Source: Erwinia pyri
GTDB taxonomy: Bacteria; Pseudomonadota; Gammaproteobacteria; Enterobacterales; Enterobacteriaceae
Reading direction: 5' to 3'
DNA length: 64,000 bases
Assembly (NCBI RefSeq): GCF_030758455.1
Contig: NZ_CP132353.1
Coordinates: 3,596,001-3,660,000 of the forward strand
In this document: piece after piece, positions 1 to 10,161 of the stretch
How positions within the stretch are numbered: position 1 is the first letter of the stretch
Layout of the letters: each line of letters opens with the position of its first letter
Translations under genes and position numbers: made by a program
The notes under the pieces: generated by a model
Databases searched by the model: none
The model's input: the letters and a program-made list of their open reading frames with translations, nothing else
Told to the model about the DNA's origin: nothing

Positions 1-919
1 GGTATTCGCAGTTTGCATCGGGTTGGTAAGCCGGGATGGCCCCCTAGCCGAAACAGTGCTCTACCCCCGGAGATGAGTTCACGAGGCGCTACCTAAATAG
101 CTTTCGGGAAGAACCAGCTATCTCCCGGTTTGATTGGCCTTTCACCCCCAGCCACAGGTCATCCGCTAATTTTTCAACATTAGTCGGTTCGGTCCTCCAG
201 TTAGTGTTACCCAACCTTCAACCTGCCCATGGCTAGATCACCGGGTTTCGGGTCTATACCCTGCAACTTAACGCCCAGTTAAGACTCGGTTTCCCTGCGG
301 CTCCCCTATACGGTTAACCTTGCTACAGAATATAAGTCGCTGACCCATTATACAAAAGGTACGCAGTCACACCACGAAGGTGCTCCCACTGCTTGTACGT
401 ACACGGTTTCAGGTTCTGTTTCACTCCCCTCGCCGGGGTTCTTTTCGCCTTTCCCTCACGGTACTGGTTCACTATCGGTCAGTCAGGAGTATTTAGCCTT
501 GGAGGATGGTCCCCCCATATTCAGACAGGATGTCACGTGTCCCGCCCTACTCATCGAACTCACAGTAAGTGCAGCTTCGTGTACGGGAGTATCACCCTGT
601 ACCCTGCGACTTTCCAGACGCTTCCACTGCTGCACAAACTGATTCAGGTTCTGGGCTGTTCCCCGTTCGCTCGCCGCTACTGGGGGAATCTCGGTTGATT
701 TCTTTTCCTCTGGGTACTTAGATGTTTCAGTTCCCCAGGTTCGCCTTGCAGCACTATGTATTCATGCTGCAATGATGCACGAGTGCACCGGGTTTCCCCA
801 TTCGGGTATCGTCGGGTATAACGGTTCATATCACCTTACCGACGCTTATCGCAGATTAGCACGCCCTTCATCGCCTCTGACTGCCTAGGCATCCACCGTG
901 TACGCTTAGTCACTTAACC
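1..919 (-). rRNA. rrl: 23S ribosomal RNA, 5' part (partial)
   Basis: This is the 5' end of the large-subunit rRNA, running off the left edge of the window. The minus-strand sequence beginning at 919 (GGTTAAGTGACTAAGCGTAC) matches the E. coli 23S 5' end except for one base. The remaining two thirds of the gene and the 5S gene must lie outside the window. The gene order 16S, tRNA-Ile, tRNA-Ala, 23S next to gmhB is that of E. coli rrnH. The exact mature 5' end rests on alignment by eye. Confidence 0.97.
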
Positions 920-1050
920 TCACAACCCACAAGCGTCCCGAAGAACACTGTCTGTTGTAAGCATTTGAGAGACTCGAACGCATCGCTTATTCATTCTTAT
1001 TACGGAGAATGAACACGACGCGTCGTTTCAATTTTCAGCTTGTTCCGGAT

Positions 1051-1062
1051 TGTTAAAGAGCA
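1051..1062 (-). promoter_or_regulatory. boxA antitermination site ahead of 23S
   Basis: The minus strand reads TGCTCTTTAACA between tRNA-Ala and 23S. This matches the rRNA boxA element bound by NusB-NusE (S10), which keeps RNA polymerase from Rho-dependent termination. A second near-identical copy lies in the 16S leader at 3223-3234. The surrounding 920-1120 spacer also should form the RNase III processing stem of pre-23S, but I did not trace that pairing base by base. Confidence 0.8.
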
Positions 1063-1120
1063 TAATACTTCGCAGCACACCGTTGCCGGTACGCTCTGAA
1101 GTATTTTTGAGTAAACTGCA

Positions 1121-1196
1121 TGGTGGAGCTAAGCGGGATCGAACCGCTGACCTCCTGCGTGCAAGGCAGGCGCTCTCCCAGCTGAGCTATAGCCCC
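1121..1196 (-). tRNA. alaV: tRNA-Ala (anticodon TGC)
   Basis: A 76-base cloverleaf with an encoded CCA end lies in the rRNA spacer. The anticodon stem-loop reads CCTGC-CTTGCAC-GCAGG with TGC in the loop, and the T loop has GTTCGATCC. Compared with the E. coli spacer tRNA-Ala, the outermost T-stem pair is A-T instead of T-A, a compensated change, and the first loop base is C instead of T. It is co-transcribed with 16S and 23S and released by RNase P and RNase E-type processing. The symbol follows E. coli rrnH by synteny. Confidence 0.98.
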
Positions 1197-1375
1197 ATAC
1201 AGTTACTGCAGAGACCATCTACTACCACTCAACTGATTACGTTCTTTTCCTTACGGAAAACACGTTGAGGACATCACTCTTTGGGAGGAATGTAATTCTT
1301 TTCTGAACAAGGCGTGGCTTCGCGCCGCACAGCTCGCTATGCAAGTGAAGTCACAACGCGGGACAGGAAAGAATT

Positions 1376-1452
<77 letters not shown>

Positions 1453-1526
1453 GTAGAGGTTTTTTCTGCTCGTTACTTTTTCATCAGACAATCTGTGTGG
1501 ACACTACGCGGGAAAGTATCTTCAGG

Positions 1527-3068
<1,542 letters not shown>

Positions 3069-3222
3069 AAAGTTCGATTTGCTTAAACAAGTTAAGCGAT
3101 GCTCAAGTGTAAAACACTCATAATGAATTTCATTATGTGTTCACTCTTAAGACTTGATATTTTCTGCGCCTTGCGGCGCTGATATCAATCCTGCGAGTGC
3201 CCACACAGATTGTCTGATAAAT

Positions 3223-3234
3223 TGTTAAAGAGCG
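3223..3234 (-). promoter_or_regulatory. boxA antitermination site in the 16S leader
   Basis: The minus strand reads CGCTCTTTAACA, then continues into the conserved leader ATTTATCAGACAATCTGTGT. This is the leader boxA of enterobacterial rrn operons, where the Nus factor antitermination complex loads. It lies about 40 bases downstream of the P2 -10 box and 155 bases before the mature 16S end. Confidence 0.85.
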
Positions 3235-3273
3235 TTGCGGTAAGCACCCTGAGGCGTTACTGCGAGGTGGCGT

Positions 3274-3301
3274 ATATTACGCTTTCCTCTTTCAGAGTCA
3301 A
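3274..3301 (-). promoter_or_regulatory. rrn P2 promoter
   Basis: The minus strand has TTGACT at 3296-3301 and TAATAT at 3274-3279, separated by 16 bases. The position between P1 and boxA fits the second, more constitutive rRNA promoter of enterobacterial rrn operons. Confidence 0.75.
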
Positions 3302-3374
3302 CCCCTTAATCAGGAATTTTCTCTTCATCTTTCAGCACGCTGAGCGTTTGCTCGTTGCCGTTCGATGGAGGCGC

Positions 3375-3402
3375 ATTATAGGGATGCGCCGTGGGAAGGC
3401 AA
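3375..3402 (-). promoter_or_regulatory. rrn P1 promoter with AT-rich upstream element
   Basis: The minus strand has -35 TTGCCT at 3397-3402, a 16-base spacer, and -10 TATAAT at 3375-3380, followed by the GC-rich discriminator GCGCC. The 16-base spacing and GC discriminator are hallmarks of ribosomal P1 promoters inhibited by ppGpp/DksA. The A/T-rich stretch just upstream (about 3403-3428) fits an UP element bound by the RNA polymerase alpha C-terminal domain. Possible Fis sites further upstream would fall inside the end of gmhB; I did not assign them. Confidence 0.85.
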
Positions 3403-3457
3403 GCATAAATCTGAACTTTTTTATCAACCGCTGAAACTTCGCGCAGAACGCTGCTTT

Positions 3458-4018
3458 TTAGCCCTGTTTGATGCGTGCAGGCAGGTCAGCAAGGCTGTTA
3501 ATTACCCAATCAGCTGCCTTTTCGCCCTCTTCCGTTACCGGCTTTCCGCTGCGAACTAATACATTTATTCCTACACCTGCCGCCTTGCCAGCCAGCACAT
3601 CATCAATTTTGTCGCCAACCATATAAGAAGCGGCCATATCGATGTTCAGTTCTTTCTGTGCTGCCAGCAGCATGCCCGGCGCTGGTTTACGGCAGTCGCA
3701 CTGCTGACGATACTCTTCTACTACTGCTTCAGGATGATGCGGGCAGAAATAGATGCCATCCAGATCGACATCGCGATCGGCGAGCGACCAGTCCATCCAT
3801 TCGGTCAACTGCATAAAGGTATCTTCAGAGAACATGCCGCGCGCGATACCAGACTGATTAGTTACCATCACCAGCGCGTAACCCATCTTTTTCAGTTCCT
3901 GCATCGCCTCAATAGCGCCATCTATAAACTGAAAGTTGTCGATCTCATGGACGTAACCATGATCCACATTCATCGTGCCATCACGATCCAGAAATATGGC
4001 GGGGACTTTGTCTGTCAC
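3458..4018 (-). CDS. gmhB: D-glycero-beta-D-manno-heptose-1,7-bisphosphate 7-phosphatase
   Basis: GmhB removes the C7 phosphate of heptose 1,7-bisphosphate in the cytoplasmic ADP-heptose pathway that feeds lipopolysaccharide inner core synthesis. The 186-residue protein is close to E. coli length. It has the HAD nucleophile motif DRDGT at residues 11-15 with D11 and D13, the structural zinc ligands C92, H94, C107 and C109, and the HAD motif VGDKIDD at 134-140. The start is GTG with AGGAG seven bases upstream (minus strand). It sits just upstream of, and in the same direction as, the rrn operon, and is divergent from metN, as in E. coli. Confidence 0.96.
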   Translation of the reverse strand: MTDKVPAIFLDRDGTMNVDHGYVHEIDNFQFIDGAIEAMQELKKMGYALVMVTNQSGIARGMFSEDTFMQLTEWMDWSLADRDVDLDGIYFCPHHPEAVVEEYRQQCDCRKPAPGMLLAAQKELNIDMAASYMVGDKIDDVLAGKAAGVGINVLVRSGKPVTEEGEKAADWVINSLADLPARIKQG

Positions 4019-4100
4019 GTAGAAACTCCTGCTACTAATGTTGTCGTAGAGTATCGCATGATTGCGCGTAAGGTGAGAACGGCAGTTTGAATGACTTTGA

Positions 4101-4131
4101 TTGATTTAGCCATCTGGATGCCTTAACATCC
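4101..4131 (+). promoter_or_regulatory. metNIQ promoter overlapped by MetJ boxes
   Basis: TTGATT (4101-4106) and TAACAT (4124-4129) are 17 bases apart, a good sigma-70 arrangement 67 bases before metN. Three abutting 8-mers at 4108-4115, 4116-4123 and 4124-4131 match the MetJ box AGACGTCT at 6, 5 and 4 of 8 positions. MetJ with S-adenosylmethionine binds tandem met boxes cooperatively and represses metNIQ in E. coli. Binding here would cover the spacer and -10 box. The boxes are read by eye; the repression is inferred. Confidence 0.65.
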
Positions 4132-4195
4132 ACTCGCCTTTGCCCCGAGCGAGGCACTCAATACACGCCACGGATAACTGCACTACGATAATAAA

Positions 4196-5227
4196 ATGAT
4201 AAAACTTAACTCTATCACCAAAGTGTTCCAGCAGGGGACGCGCACGATCACCGCGCTGTCTGATGTCAGCCTGCACGTGCCTGCCGGACAAATTTATGGC
4301 GTTATTGGCGCATCGGGTGCCGGGAAAAGTACCCTGATCCGCTGCGTTAACCTGCTTGAGCGACCAACCTCTGGCAACGTTCTGGTTGACGACCAGGAGT
4401 TGACCAGCCTGTCAGAAAGCCAGCTGACTCAGGCTCGCCGCCAGATTGGCATGATATTCCAACATTTTAACCTGATGAATTCACGCACCGTGGCCGGCAA
4501 CGTTGCCCTGCCGCTGGAGCTGGGAAAACTGTCACGCGGCGAGATTAGCGCACGGGTAAAAGAGCTGCTTGAGCTGGTTGGTCTGGCCGACAAGCACGAT
4601 TCCTGGCCCGCTAACCTCTCCGGCGGACAAAAGCAGCGCGTGGCCATTGCCCGTGCGCTGGCAACCAACCCTAAAGTCCTGCTGTGTGATGAAGCCACCA
4701 GCGCGCTCGATCCCGCTACCACACGTTCAATCCTTGAACTGCTGAAAGACATTAACCGTCGCCTGGGCATCACCATTTTACTGATCACGCATGAGATGGA
4801 CGTGGTGAAACGCATTTGTGATCAGGTTGCCGTCATCAGCAACGGTCAGCTCATTGAGCAGGACACGGTTAGCGAAGTGTTCTCCCATCCCAAGACGCCT
4901 CTGGCGCAGAAGTTTATCCAGTCCACGCTGCATCTGGATATTCCGGAAGATTACAGCCTGCGTCTCTCTGCGGAGAATAAGTCCGGCAGCGTACCTTTAT
5001 TGCGCCTGGAATTTACCGGTCAGTCTGTGGATGCTCCGCTCCTCTCCGAGTCGGCTCGTCGTTTCAACGTGAATAACAATATTATCAGTGCCCAGATGGA
5101 TTACGCCGGTGGCGTGAAGTTCGGCATCATGCTTACCGAAATGCATGGTACCGACGCCGACACCCAGGCGGCGATTACGTTCCTGAAAGAGCATCATGTA
5201 AAGGTTGAGGTATTAGGTTATGTCTGA
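4196..5227 (+). CDS. metN: Methionine ABC transporter ATP-binding protein
   Basis: MetN is the ATPase of the MetNIQ importer of L- and D-methionine at the inner membrane. The 343-residue protein has Walker A at 38-45 (GASGAGKS), the signature LSGGQ at 141-145, Walker B with CDEATSALD at 164-172, and a C-terminal ACT-like NIL domain from about residue 265 that binds methionine and inhibits transport. The lengths match E. coli. It is first in the operon; its stop overlaps the metI start by eight bases, so translation is probably coupled. Confidence 0.97.
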   Translation: MIKLNSITKVFQQGTRTITALSDVSLHVPAGQIYGVIGASGAGKSTLIRCVNLLERPTSGNVLVDDQELTSLSESQLTQARRQIGMIFQHFNLMNSRTVAGNVALPLELGKLSRGEISARVKELLELVGLADKHDSWPANLSGGQKQRVAIARALATNPKVLLCDEATSALDPATTRSILELLKDINRRLGITILLITHEMDVVKRICDQVAVISNGQLIEQDTVSEVFSHPKTPLAQKFIQSTLHLDIPEDYSLRLSAENKSGSVPLLRLEFTGQSVDAPLLSESARRFNVNNNIISAQMDYAGGVKFGIMLTEMHGTDADTQAAITFLKEHHVKVEVLGYV

Positions 5228-5873
5228 GGCAATGATCCTTCTTCTCTGCCGGGGTGTCTGGGAGACGCTGGTCATGACCTTTGTCTCTGGCTTCTTCGGC
5301 TTCGTGCTGGGTTTACCGCTTGGCGTCCTGCTTTATGTCACCCGTCCGGGACAGATTATTGAGAGCCGCTCTCTTTATCGCTTTCTCTCTGCGGTGGTGA
5401 ATATCTTCCGCGCTATCCCTTTTATTATTCTGCTGGTCTGGATGATTCCATTCACGCGCATGATTGTCGGGACATCGATTGGTCTGCAGGCCGCTATCGT
5501 GCCGCTGACCATCGGCGCTGCGCCATTTATTGCCCGCATGGTGGAGAATACGCTGCTGGAACTGCCAACCGGCCTGATTGAGGCTTCGCGCGCAATGGGC
5601 GCCACGCCGCTGCAAATAGTGAAGAAAGTCCTGCTGCCTGAAGCGCTGCCGGGCCTGATTAACGCCGCGACTATTACCCTGATTACGCTTGTCGGCTACT
5701 CTGCGATGGGCGGTGCTGTAGGCGCCGGTGGTCTGGGGCAGATCGGTATTCAGTATGGTTATATCGGATATAACGCAACGGTGATGAATACGGTATTAGT
5801 GTTGTTAGTTGTTTTAGTGTATTTGATTCAATTCTGTGGCGACCGCATTGCACGTGCTGTCACACATAAATAA
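5220..5873 (+). CDS. metI: Methionine ABC transporter permease
   Basis: MetI forms the membrane channel of the MetNIQ methionine importer as a homodimer. The 217-residue protein is hydrophobic with about five predicted membrane spans. Its EAA loop ([20 protein letters not shown] near residues 121-140) is the site that docks onto MetN. It starts inside the end of metN (TTATGTCTGAGG), and metQ follows 26 bases after its stop. The length and order match E. coli. Confidence 0.97.
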   Translation: MSEAMILLLCRGVWETLVMTFVSGFFGFVLGLPLGVLLYVTRPGQIIESRSLYRFLSAVVNIFRAIPFIILLVWMIPFTRMIVGTSIGLQAAIVPLTIGAAPFIARMVENTLLELPTGLIEASRAMGATPLQIVKKVLLPEALPGLINAATITLITLVGYSAMGGAVGAGGLGQIGIQYGYIGYNATVMNTVLVLLVVLVYLIQFCGDRIARAVTHK

Positions 5874-5899
5874 CAGCTCATTGAAATTAAGGAAGGGAT

Positions 5900-6715
5900 A
5901 TGTCTTTTAACTTTAAAACATTTGCCGCTGTGGGCGCGCTGATTGGTACTCTGGCGCTGGTAGGTTGCGATCAGAAAGAGAAAGATCCAAACCATATTAA
6001 AGTCGGTGTGATTGTGGGTGCCGAGCAGCAGGTTGCTGAAGTGGCTAAGCAGGTCGCCAAAGATAAGTATGGTCTGGACGTTGAGCTGGTCACCTTTAAC
6101 GATTACGTTCTGCCGAATGAAGCGCTGAGCAAAGGCGATATCGACGTTAACGCCTTCCAGCACAAGCCTTATCTCGATCAGCAGATCAAGGATCGGGGCT
6201 ACAAGCTGGTGTCGGTCGGCAACACCTTCGTTTACCCGATTGCAGGTTACTCGAAAAAAATCAAATCGCTGGATGAGCTGCAGAACGGCGCGCAGGTTGC
6301 TATTCCTAACGATCCAACCAACCTGGGCCGTTCACTGCTGCTGCTGCAGAAAGTGGGCCTGATCAAGCTGAAAGAGGGTACCGGCCTGCTGCCAACCTCT
6401 CTGGATGTGGTTGAGAATCCCAAGAACATCAAGCTGGTTGAGCTGGAAGCCCCTCAGCTGCCACGTTCACTGGATGACCAGCAGATCGCGCTGGCTGTTA
6501 TCAACACCACCTATGCCAGCCAGATCAATCTGACGCCGGCAAAAGACGGTATTTTTGTTGAAGATAAAGATTCGCCTTACGTGAATATGATTGTGGCGCG
6601 TGAAGAGAACAAAGATGCAGAAAACGTGAAGAAATTCGTTCAGGCCTACCAGTCTGACGAAGTGAACGATGCGGCTAACAAGATTTTCAATGGCGGTGCC
6701 GTTAAAGGCTGGTAA
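5900..6715 (+). CDS. metQ: Methionine-binding lipoprotein
   Basis: MetQ captures methionine in the periplasm and delivers it to MetI. The 271-residue precursor has a lipoprotein signal with the lipobox LVGC ending at C23, followed by a NlpA-family type 2 binding fold. D25, just after the acylated cysteine, is at +3 rather than +2 (C-D-Q gives D at +2), so an Asp at +2 argues for retention at the inner membrane. It has a strong AAGGAAGGG ribosome site and is followed by a strong terminator at 6761-6790, ending the operon. Confidence 0.96.
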   Translation: MSFNFKTFAAVGALIGTLALVGCDQKEKDPNHIKVGVIVGAEQQVAEVAKQVAKDKYGLDVELVTFNDYVLPNEALSKGDIDVNAFQHKPYLDQQIKDRGYKLVSVGNTFVYPIAGYSKKIKSLDELQNGAQVAIPNDPTNLGRSLLLLQKVGLIKLKEGTGLLPTSLDVVENPKNIKLVELEAPQLPRSLDDQQIALAVINTTYASQINLTPAKDGIFVEDKDSPYVNMIVAREENKDAENVKKFVQAYQSDEVNDAANKIFNGGAVKGW

Positions 6716-6760
6716 GCGGGCCTTTCTGCGGTTACGACTGCAGCCCCTGCTCTCCACAGT

Positions 6761-6790
6761 GCAAAAGCGGGCTTATGCCCGCTTTTGCCT
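6761..6790 (+). terminator. Rho-independent terminator of metNIQ
   Basis: A perfect 12-bp stem (GCAAAAGCGGGC with GCCCGCTTTTGC) closes a TTAT loop at 6773-6776. The internal TTTT of the descending arm supplies only a modest U tract. It lies 45 bases after metQ and before rcsF, so it probably isolates the two units. Confidence 0.8.
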
Positions 6791-6863
6791 TCTTAAGCGC
6801 TTGTTATTTCCCCGAAGGCTTGTTTCAATAACGCCCACTTTATCCGAACCAGAGGATTGTCCC

Positions 6864-7268
6864 ATGCGTGTTTTACCGCTCTGTTTGTTAGCCCTCTCGC
6901 TGACAGGGTGTTCGTTGCTGCATAAGCCTTATAAGCCTGTCGAACCCTTTAAGAAGACGACGCAAACTCAGTCCGGAGCCAGTAAACCGCAGCCACGCCC
7001 TGTTCCGGTAAAATTGTATACGGATGCCAGCGATCTGGTCAGCAAGCCGTTCCGCGATCTGGGCGAAGTATACGGTGATGATTGTCAGGCAACGGCACAG
7101 AGTTCGCCGCCCAATCTCAATACCGCCCGTAAAAGAATGCAGATCCGCGCATCAGCCATGAAAGCGAATGCGGTGCTGGTCCATCAGTGTGAAGTCGTCA
7201 GCAATGCTCAGGGCTGCTACCGTCAGGCCGTATGCCAGGGCTCTGCACTGAAAGTTTCCAGTCAATGA
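6864..7268 (+). CDS. rcsF: Outer-membrane lipoprotein sensor of the Rcs system
   Basis: RcsF senses damage to lipopolysaccharide and peptidoglycan and relieves IgaA inhibition of the Rcs phosphorelay; it is threaded through BamA-porin complexes. From the ATG at 6864 the product has 134 residues, the E. coli length. The lipobox LTGC places acylated C16, followed by a proline- and lysine-rich linker (about 20-50). C74, C109, C118 and C124 are the four cysteines that form two nonconsecutive disulfides in E. coli RcsF. A longer in-frame reading begins at 6669 but would remove the signal peptide. The stop overlaps the trmO start by four bases. Confidence 0.96.
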   Translation: MRVLPLCLLALSLTGCSLLHKPYKPVEPFKKTTQTQSGASKPQPRPVPVKLYTDASDLVSKPFRDLGEVYGDDCQATAQSSPPNLNTARKRMQIRASAMKANAVLVHQCEVVSNAQGCYRQAVCQGSALKVSSQ

Positions 7269-7972
7269 GTGCGTTTTCCTTCCAGCAAATCGGCACCATA
7301 CACTCGCCCTGGAAGGAGAAGTTTGCCGTTCCCCGTCAGCCCGGCCTGATTCAGGATGGCGGCGGAGAACTCCATCTGTGCGCCCCCTATAATCAGCCCG
7401 AAGCCGTTCGTGGACTGGAAACGTTCAGCCACCTGTGGCTGCTGTTTGTTTTTCATCAGACCATGGAAGGCGGCTGGCGGCCGACCGTTCGCCCTCCCAG
7501 ACTGGGCGGCAATGCCCGAATGGGCGTTTTTGCCACGCGCTCTACCTTCCGGCCAAATCCCATTGGTATGTCGCTGGTCGAGTTGAAAGGCGTCCGTACG
7601 GAAAAAGGGGAGGTGGTGCTGGAGCTGGGGAGTCTGGACCTGGTGGACGGCACGCCGGTCGTCGACATCAAGCCTTACCTACCTTTTGCCGAAGCCATAC
7701 CGGATGCGCAGGCAGGCTTTGCTCAACAGGCTCCGGCAGCCGCTATGCCGGTAACGTTTTCTCCCCTGGCTCAGCAACAGCTTGCGCTGCATAGCAGGCA
7801 ATACCTGCATCTGGAACGCTTTATCACTCAGGTTCTGGCACAGGATCCGCGCCCCGCTTACCGGAAAGGCGAAGAGCCGGAGCGTGAGTACGCTGCCTGG
7901 CTGCTCGATTTCAACGTGCGCTGGTGCGTTAACGCCACGGGAACCGTAGTGATCGCTCTCGATCCCCGTTAA
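7265..7972 (+). CDS. trmO: tRNA (N6-threonylcarbamoyladenosine-37) N6-methyltransferase
   Basis: TrmO (formerly YaeB/TsaA) uses S-adenosylmethionine to methylate t6A37 in threonine tRNAs to m6t6A. The 235-residue protein equals the E. coli length. The N-terminal beta-barrel has the family motif GVFATRSTFRPNPIG (about residues 86-100) and a following LDLVDGTPVVDIKPY segment. The start chosen is the ATG overlapping the rcsF stop (ATGA), giving the E. coli start MSAF; an upstream start at 7232 lies deep in rcsF. Translational coupling to rcsF is likely. Confidence 0.95.
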   Translation: MSAFSFQQIGTIHSPWKEKFAVPRQPGLIQDGGGELHLCAPYNQPEAVRGLETFSHLWLLFVFHQTMEGGWRPTVRPPRLGGNARMGVFATRSTFRPNPIGMSLVELKGVRTEKGEVVLELGSLDLVDGTPVVDIKPYLPFAEAIPDAQAGFAQQAPAAAMPVTFSPLAQQQLALHSRQYLHLERFITQVLAQDPRPAYRKGEEPEREYAAWLLDFNVRWCVNATGTVVIALDPR

Positions 7973-8083
7973 TTTGTTACCCTGCATCTTTTGACTCTTT
8001 GGACACGCTGGTACACTAGCCGCCAGAATTTTTTTGGCCCTGCTGTCTTCGTATAGCTTTCCGCTTAAATGGAATCGTAACTC

Positions 8084-9802
8084 ATGCGTACTACTCAATA
8101 TCTGCTCTCCACCCAAAAGGAGACGCCTGCCGATGCAGAAGTGATCAGCCACCAGCTGATGCTGCGTGCCGGGATGATCCGTAAGCTGGCCTCAGGATTG
8201 TATACCTGGTTGCCAACCGGCCTGCGCGTTCTGAAAAAAGTTGAAAACATCGTGCGTGAAGAGATGAACAACGCCGGTGCGATTGAGATCTCCATGCCGG
8301 TGGTACAGCCAGCCGATCTCTGGCAGGAAAGTGGACGCTGGGAACAGTATGGCCCGGAGCTGCTGCGCTTCGTGGACCGTAGCGAGCGCCCTTTCGTTCT
8401 GGGGCCAACGCATGAAGAGGTGGTGACCGATCTGATCCGTAACGAGCTGAGCTCTTACAAACAGTTGCCGCTGAAGGTGTTCCAGATCCAGACTAAATTC
8501 CGTGATGAAGTCCGCCCGCGTTTTGGCGTGATGCGTTCACGTGAATTCATTATGAAAGATGCCTACTCGTTCCACACGTCGCAGGAGTCTTTACAGGCTA
8601 CCTACGATGATATGTACCGCGCCTACAGCCAGAGCTTCAAACGGATGGGATTAGATTTCCGTGCAGTGCAGGCTGATACCGGCTCTATCGGCGGCAGCGC
8701 CTCACATGAGTTCCAGGTGCTGGCACAGAGCGGTGAAGACGATGTGATTTTCTCTACTGAATCTGACTACGCAGCCAACATTGAGTTGGCCGAAGCGGTT
8801 GCGCCTGCGGGCGGGCGTGCCGATGCCAGGCAGGAGATGCAGCAGATTGATACGCCAGATGCGAAAACCATCGCGGCGCTGGTCGAGCAGTTCAACCTGC
8901 CGATTGAGAAAACGGTGAAGACGCTGATGGTGAAAGCGACCAAAGAGAGCGGCCATTCGCTGGTTGCCCTGCTGGTTCGTGGCGATCATGAACTCAACGA
9001 AATCAAAGCTGAAAAGCTCGATCTGGTTGCGGCGCCGCTCACCTTCGCCACCGAAGAGGAGATCCGCGCTATCGTGGGTGCCGGTCCGGGTTCACTGGGT
9101 CCGGTTGGCCTGACGATGCCGATCGTGGTGGACCGCACCGTGGCGGTAATGAGTGACTTCTGCGCAGGCGCCAACATTGACGGCAAGCATTTTACCGGCA
9201 TCAACTGGCAGCGTGATTTACCTTTGCCGCACGTGGCGGATATTCGTAACGTGGTGGAAGGCGATGCCAGCCCGGATGGGAAAGGGACATTGCAGATCAA
9301 ACGCGGCATCGAAGTCGGCCATATCTTCCAGCTGGGTGCCAAGTACTCTGAAGCGATGAAGGCCTCGGTGCAGGGTGAAGATGGGCGCAATCAAACCCTG
9401 ATGATGGGCTGCTACGGTATCGGCATTACCCGCATCGTGGCGGCGGCGATCGAACAGAATCACGACGATCGCGGCATTATCTGGCCTGCTGCCCTGGCAC
9501 CGTTCCAGGTCGCGATTTTGCCTATGAACATGCACAAATCTTTCCGCGTGAAGGAGCTGGCAGAAGAGCTTTATGCTCAGCTGCGCGCCAAAGGGATTGA
9601 GGTAATCTTAGACGATCGTAAAGAGCGTCCTGGCGTGATGTTTGCGGATATGGAACTGATTGGCGTGCCGCACACCATCGTGATTGGCGACCGCAATCTC
9701 GACAGCGAAGAGATTGAGTATAAATCGCGTCGTGAAGGCGAGAAGCGAATGATTAAAACCAGCGAAATCCTTGATTTCCTGTTGGCTGAAATCAACGGCT
9801 AA
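8084..9802 (+). CDS. proS: Prolyl-tRNA synthetase
   Basis: ProS charges tRNA-Pro in the cytoplasm. The 572-residue protein is the bacterial type, with an INS editing domain (about residues 230-390) that clears Ala-tRNA-Pro. Class II motif 1 is near residues 25-75, motif 2 is the [20 protein letters not shown] segment near 140-160, and motif 3 is [13 protein letters not shown] near 443-455. The length equals E. coli. It is followed by a strong terminator that lies inside the first of three tandem repeats. Confidence 0.98.
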   Translation: MRTTQYLLSTQKETPADAEVISHQLMLRAGMIRKLASGLYTWLPTGLRVLKKVENIVREEMNNAGAIEISMPVVQPADLWQESGRWEQYGPELLRFVDRSERPFVLGPTHEEVVTDLIRNELSSYKQLPLKVFQIQTKFRDEVRPRFGVMRSREFIMKDAYSFHTSQESLQATYDDMYRAYSQSFKRMGLDFRAVQADTGSIGGSASHEFQVLAQSGEDDVIFSTESDYAANIELAEAVAPAGGRADARQEMQQIDTPDAKTIAALVEQFNLPIEKTVKTLMVKATKESGHSLVALLVRGDHELNEIKAEKLDLVAAPLTFATEEEIRAIVGAGPGSLGPVGLTMPIVVDRTVAVMSDFCAGANIDGKHFTGINWQRDLPLPHVADIRNVVEGDASPDGKGTLQIKRGIEVGHIFQLGAKYSEAMKASVQGEDGRNQTLMMGCYGIGITRIVAAAIEQNHDDRGIIWPAALAPFQVAILPMNMHKSFRVKELAEELYAQLRAKGIEVILDDRKERPGVMFADMELIGVPHTIVIGDRNLDSEEIEYKSRREGEKRMIKTSEILDFLLAEING

Positions 9803-9843
9803 AACGCTCACTCCCTCGCACTGGGGAGTATAAAGCAGAGAGT

Positions 9844-9882
9844 AAAACGGGGCGGCTGATACTTTAGCCTCCCCGTTTTTTT
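9844..9882 (+). terminator. Rho-independent terminator of proS
   Basis: The arms AAAACGGGG (9844-9852) and CCCCGTTTT pair, with an inner GGCT/AGCC extension (9854-9857 with 9866-9869), and a run of seven T follows. It lies 42 bases after proS. The inner GGCT-N8-AGCC part is the element that recurs in the next two tandem repeat units without the strong outer stem. Confidence 0.85.
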
Positions 9883-10074
9883 CAGGCTGATTGCAGCTTA
9901 TACGGTACCCGGCCGGATGCAGTGTGGGCTGATATTTTAGCCATCCTGTTTCTTTACGGCTAATTACAGCTGATACGGTTACCCGGCCGGGTGCAGCGTG
10001 AGCTGATATTTTAGCCACCCTGTTTCTTTACGGCTGATTAAATCTGATACGGTTATCTGGCCGGATGCAGCGTG
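9854..10074. repeat. Three tandem imperfect repeats of about 74 bp
   Basis: Units lie at 9854-9926 (73 bp), 9927-10000 (74 bp) and 10001-10074 (74 bp). Units 2 and 3 differ at 8 of 74 positions by hand count; unit 1 is more diverged and overlaps the proS terminator. Each begins with GGCT or AGCT, then GATATTTTAGCC (CTTTAGCC in unit 1), which gives a short hairpin (mismatched at one pair in unit 3), and ends with GGCCGG-TGCAG-GTG. I see no open reading frame with a credible start in it. The 9803-10161 stretch otherwise contains only the terminator and the heptamer run at 10092. Confidence 0.85.
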
Positions 10075-10091
10075 TTATGCCCTACCACTTT

Positions 10092-10119
10092 CACCAGTCA
10101 CCAGTCACCAGTCACCAGT
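10092..10119. repeat. Heptamer microsatellite (CACCAGT) x 4
   Basis: Four exact head-to-tail copies of CACCAGT occupy 10092-10119, followed by a partial CAC. A further GTCACCAGA lies at 10132-10140. The run is between proS and the end of nlpE and is outside any gene, so copy changes would not shift a reading frame. Confidence 0.9.
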
Positions 10120-10161
10120 CACATCTTACCTGTCACCAGAACCTGCTCATTAACGCCGCGA

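Noticed and set aside
393..698. Open frames inside 23S, 16S and the tRNA spacer (393-698, 1050-1268, 1339-1725)
   Set aside because: They lie in recognised rRNA and tRNA sequence.
7991..8017. proS promoter TTGACT / TACACT
   Set aside because: The spacer is only 15 bases; I could not settle the -35 box and did not list it.
9854..10119. CRISPR-like array from the tandem repeats
   Set aside because: The units are contiguous without unique spacers and no cas genes are near.
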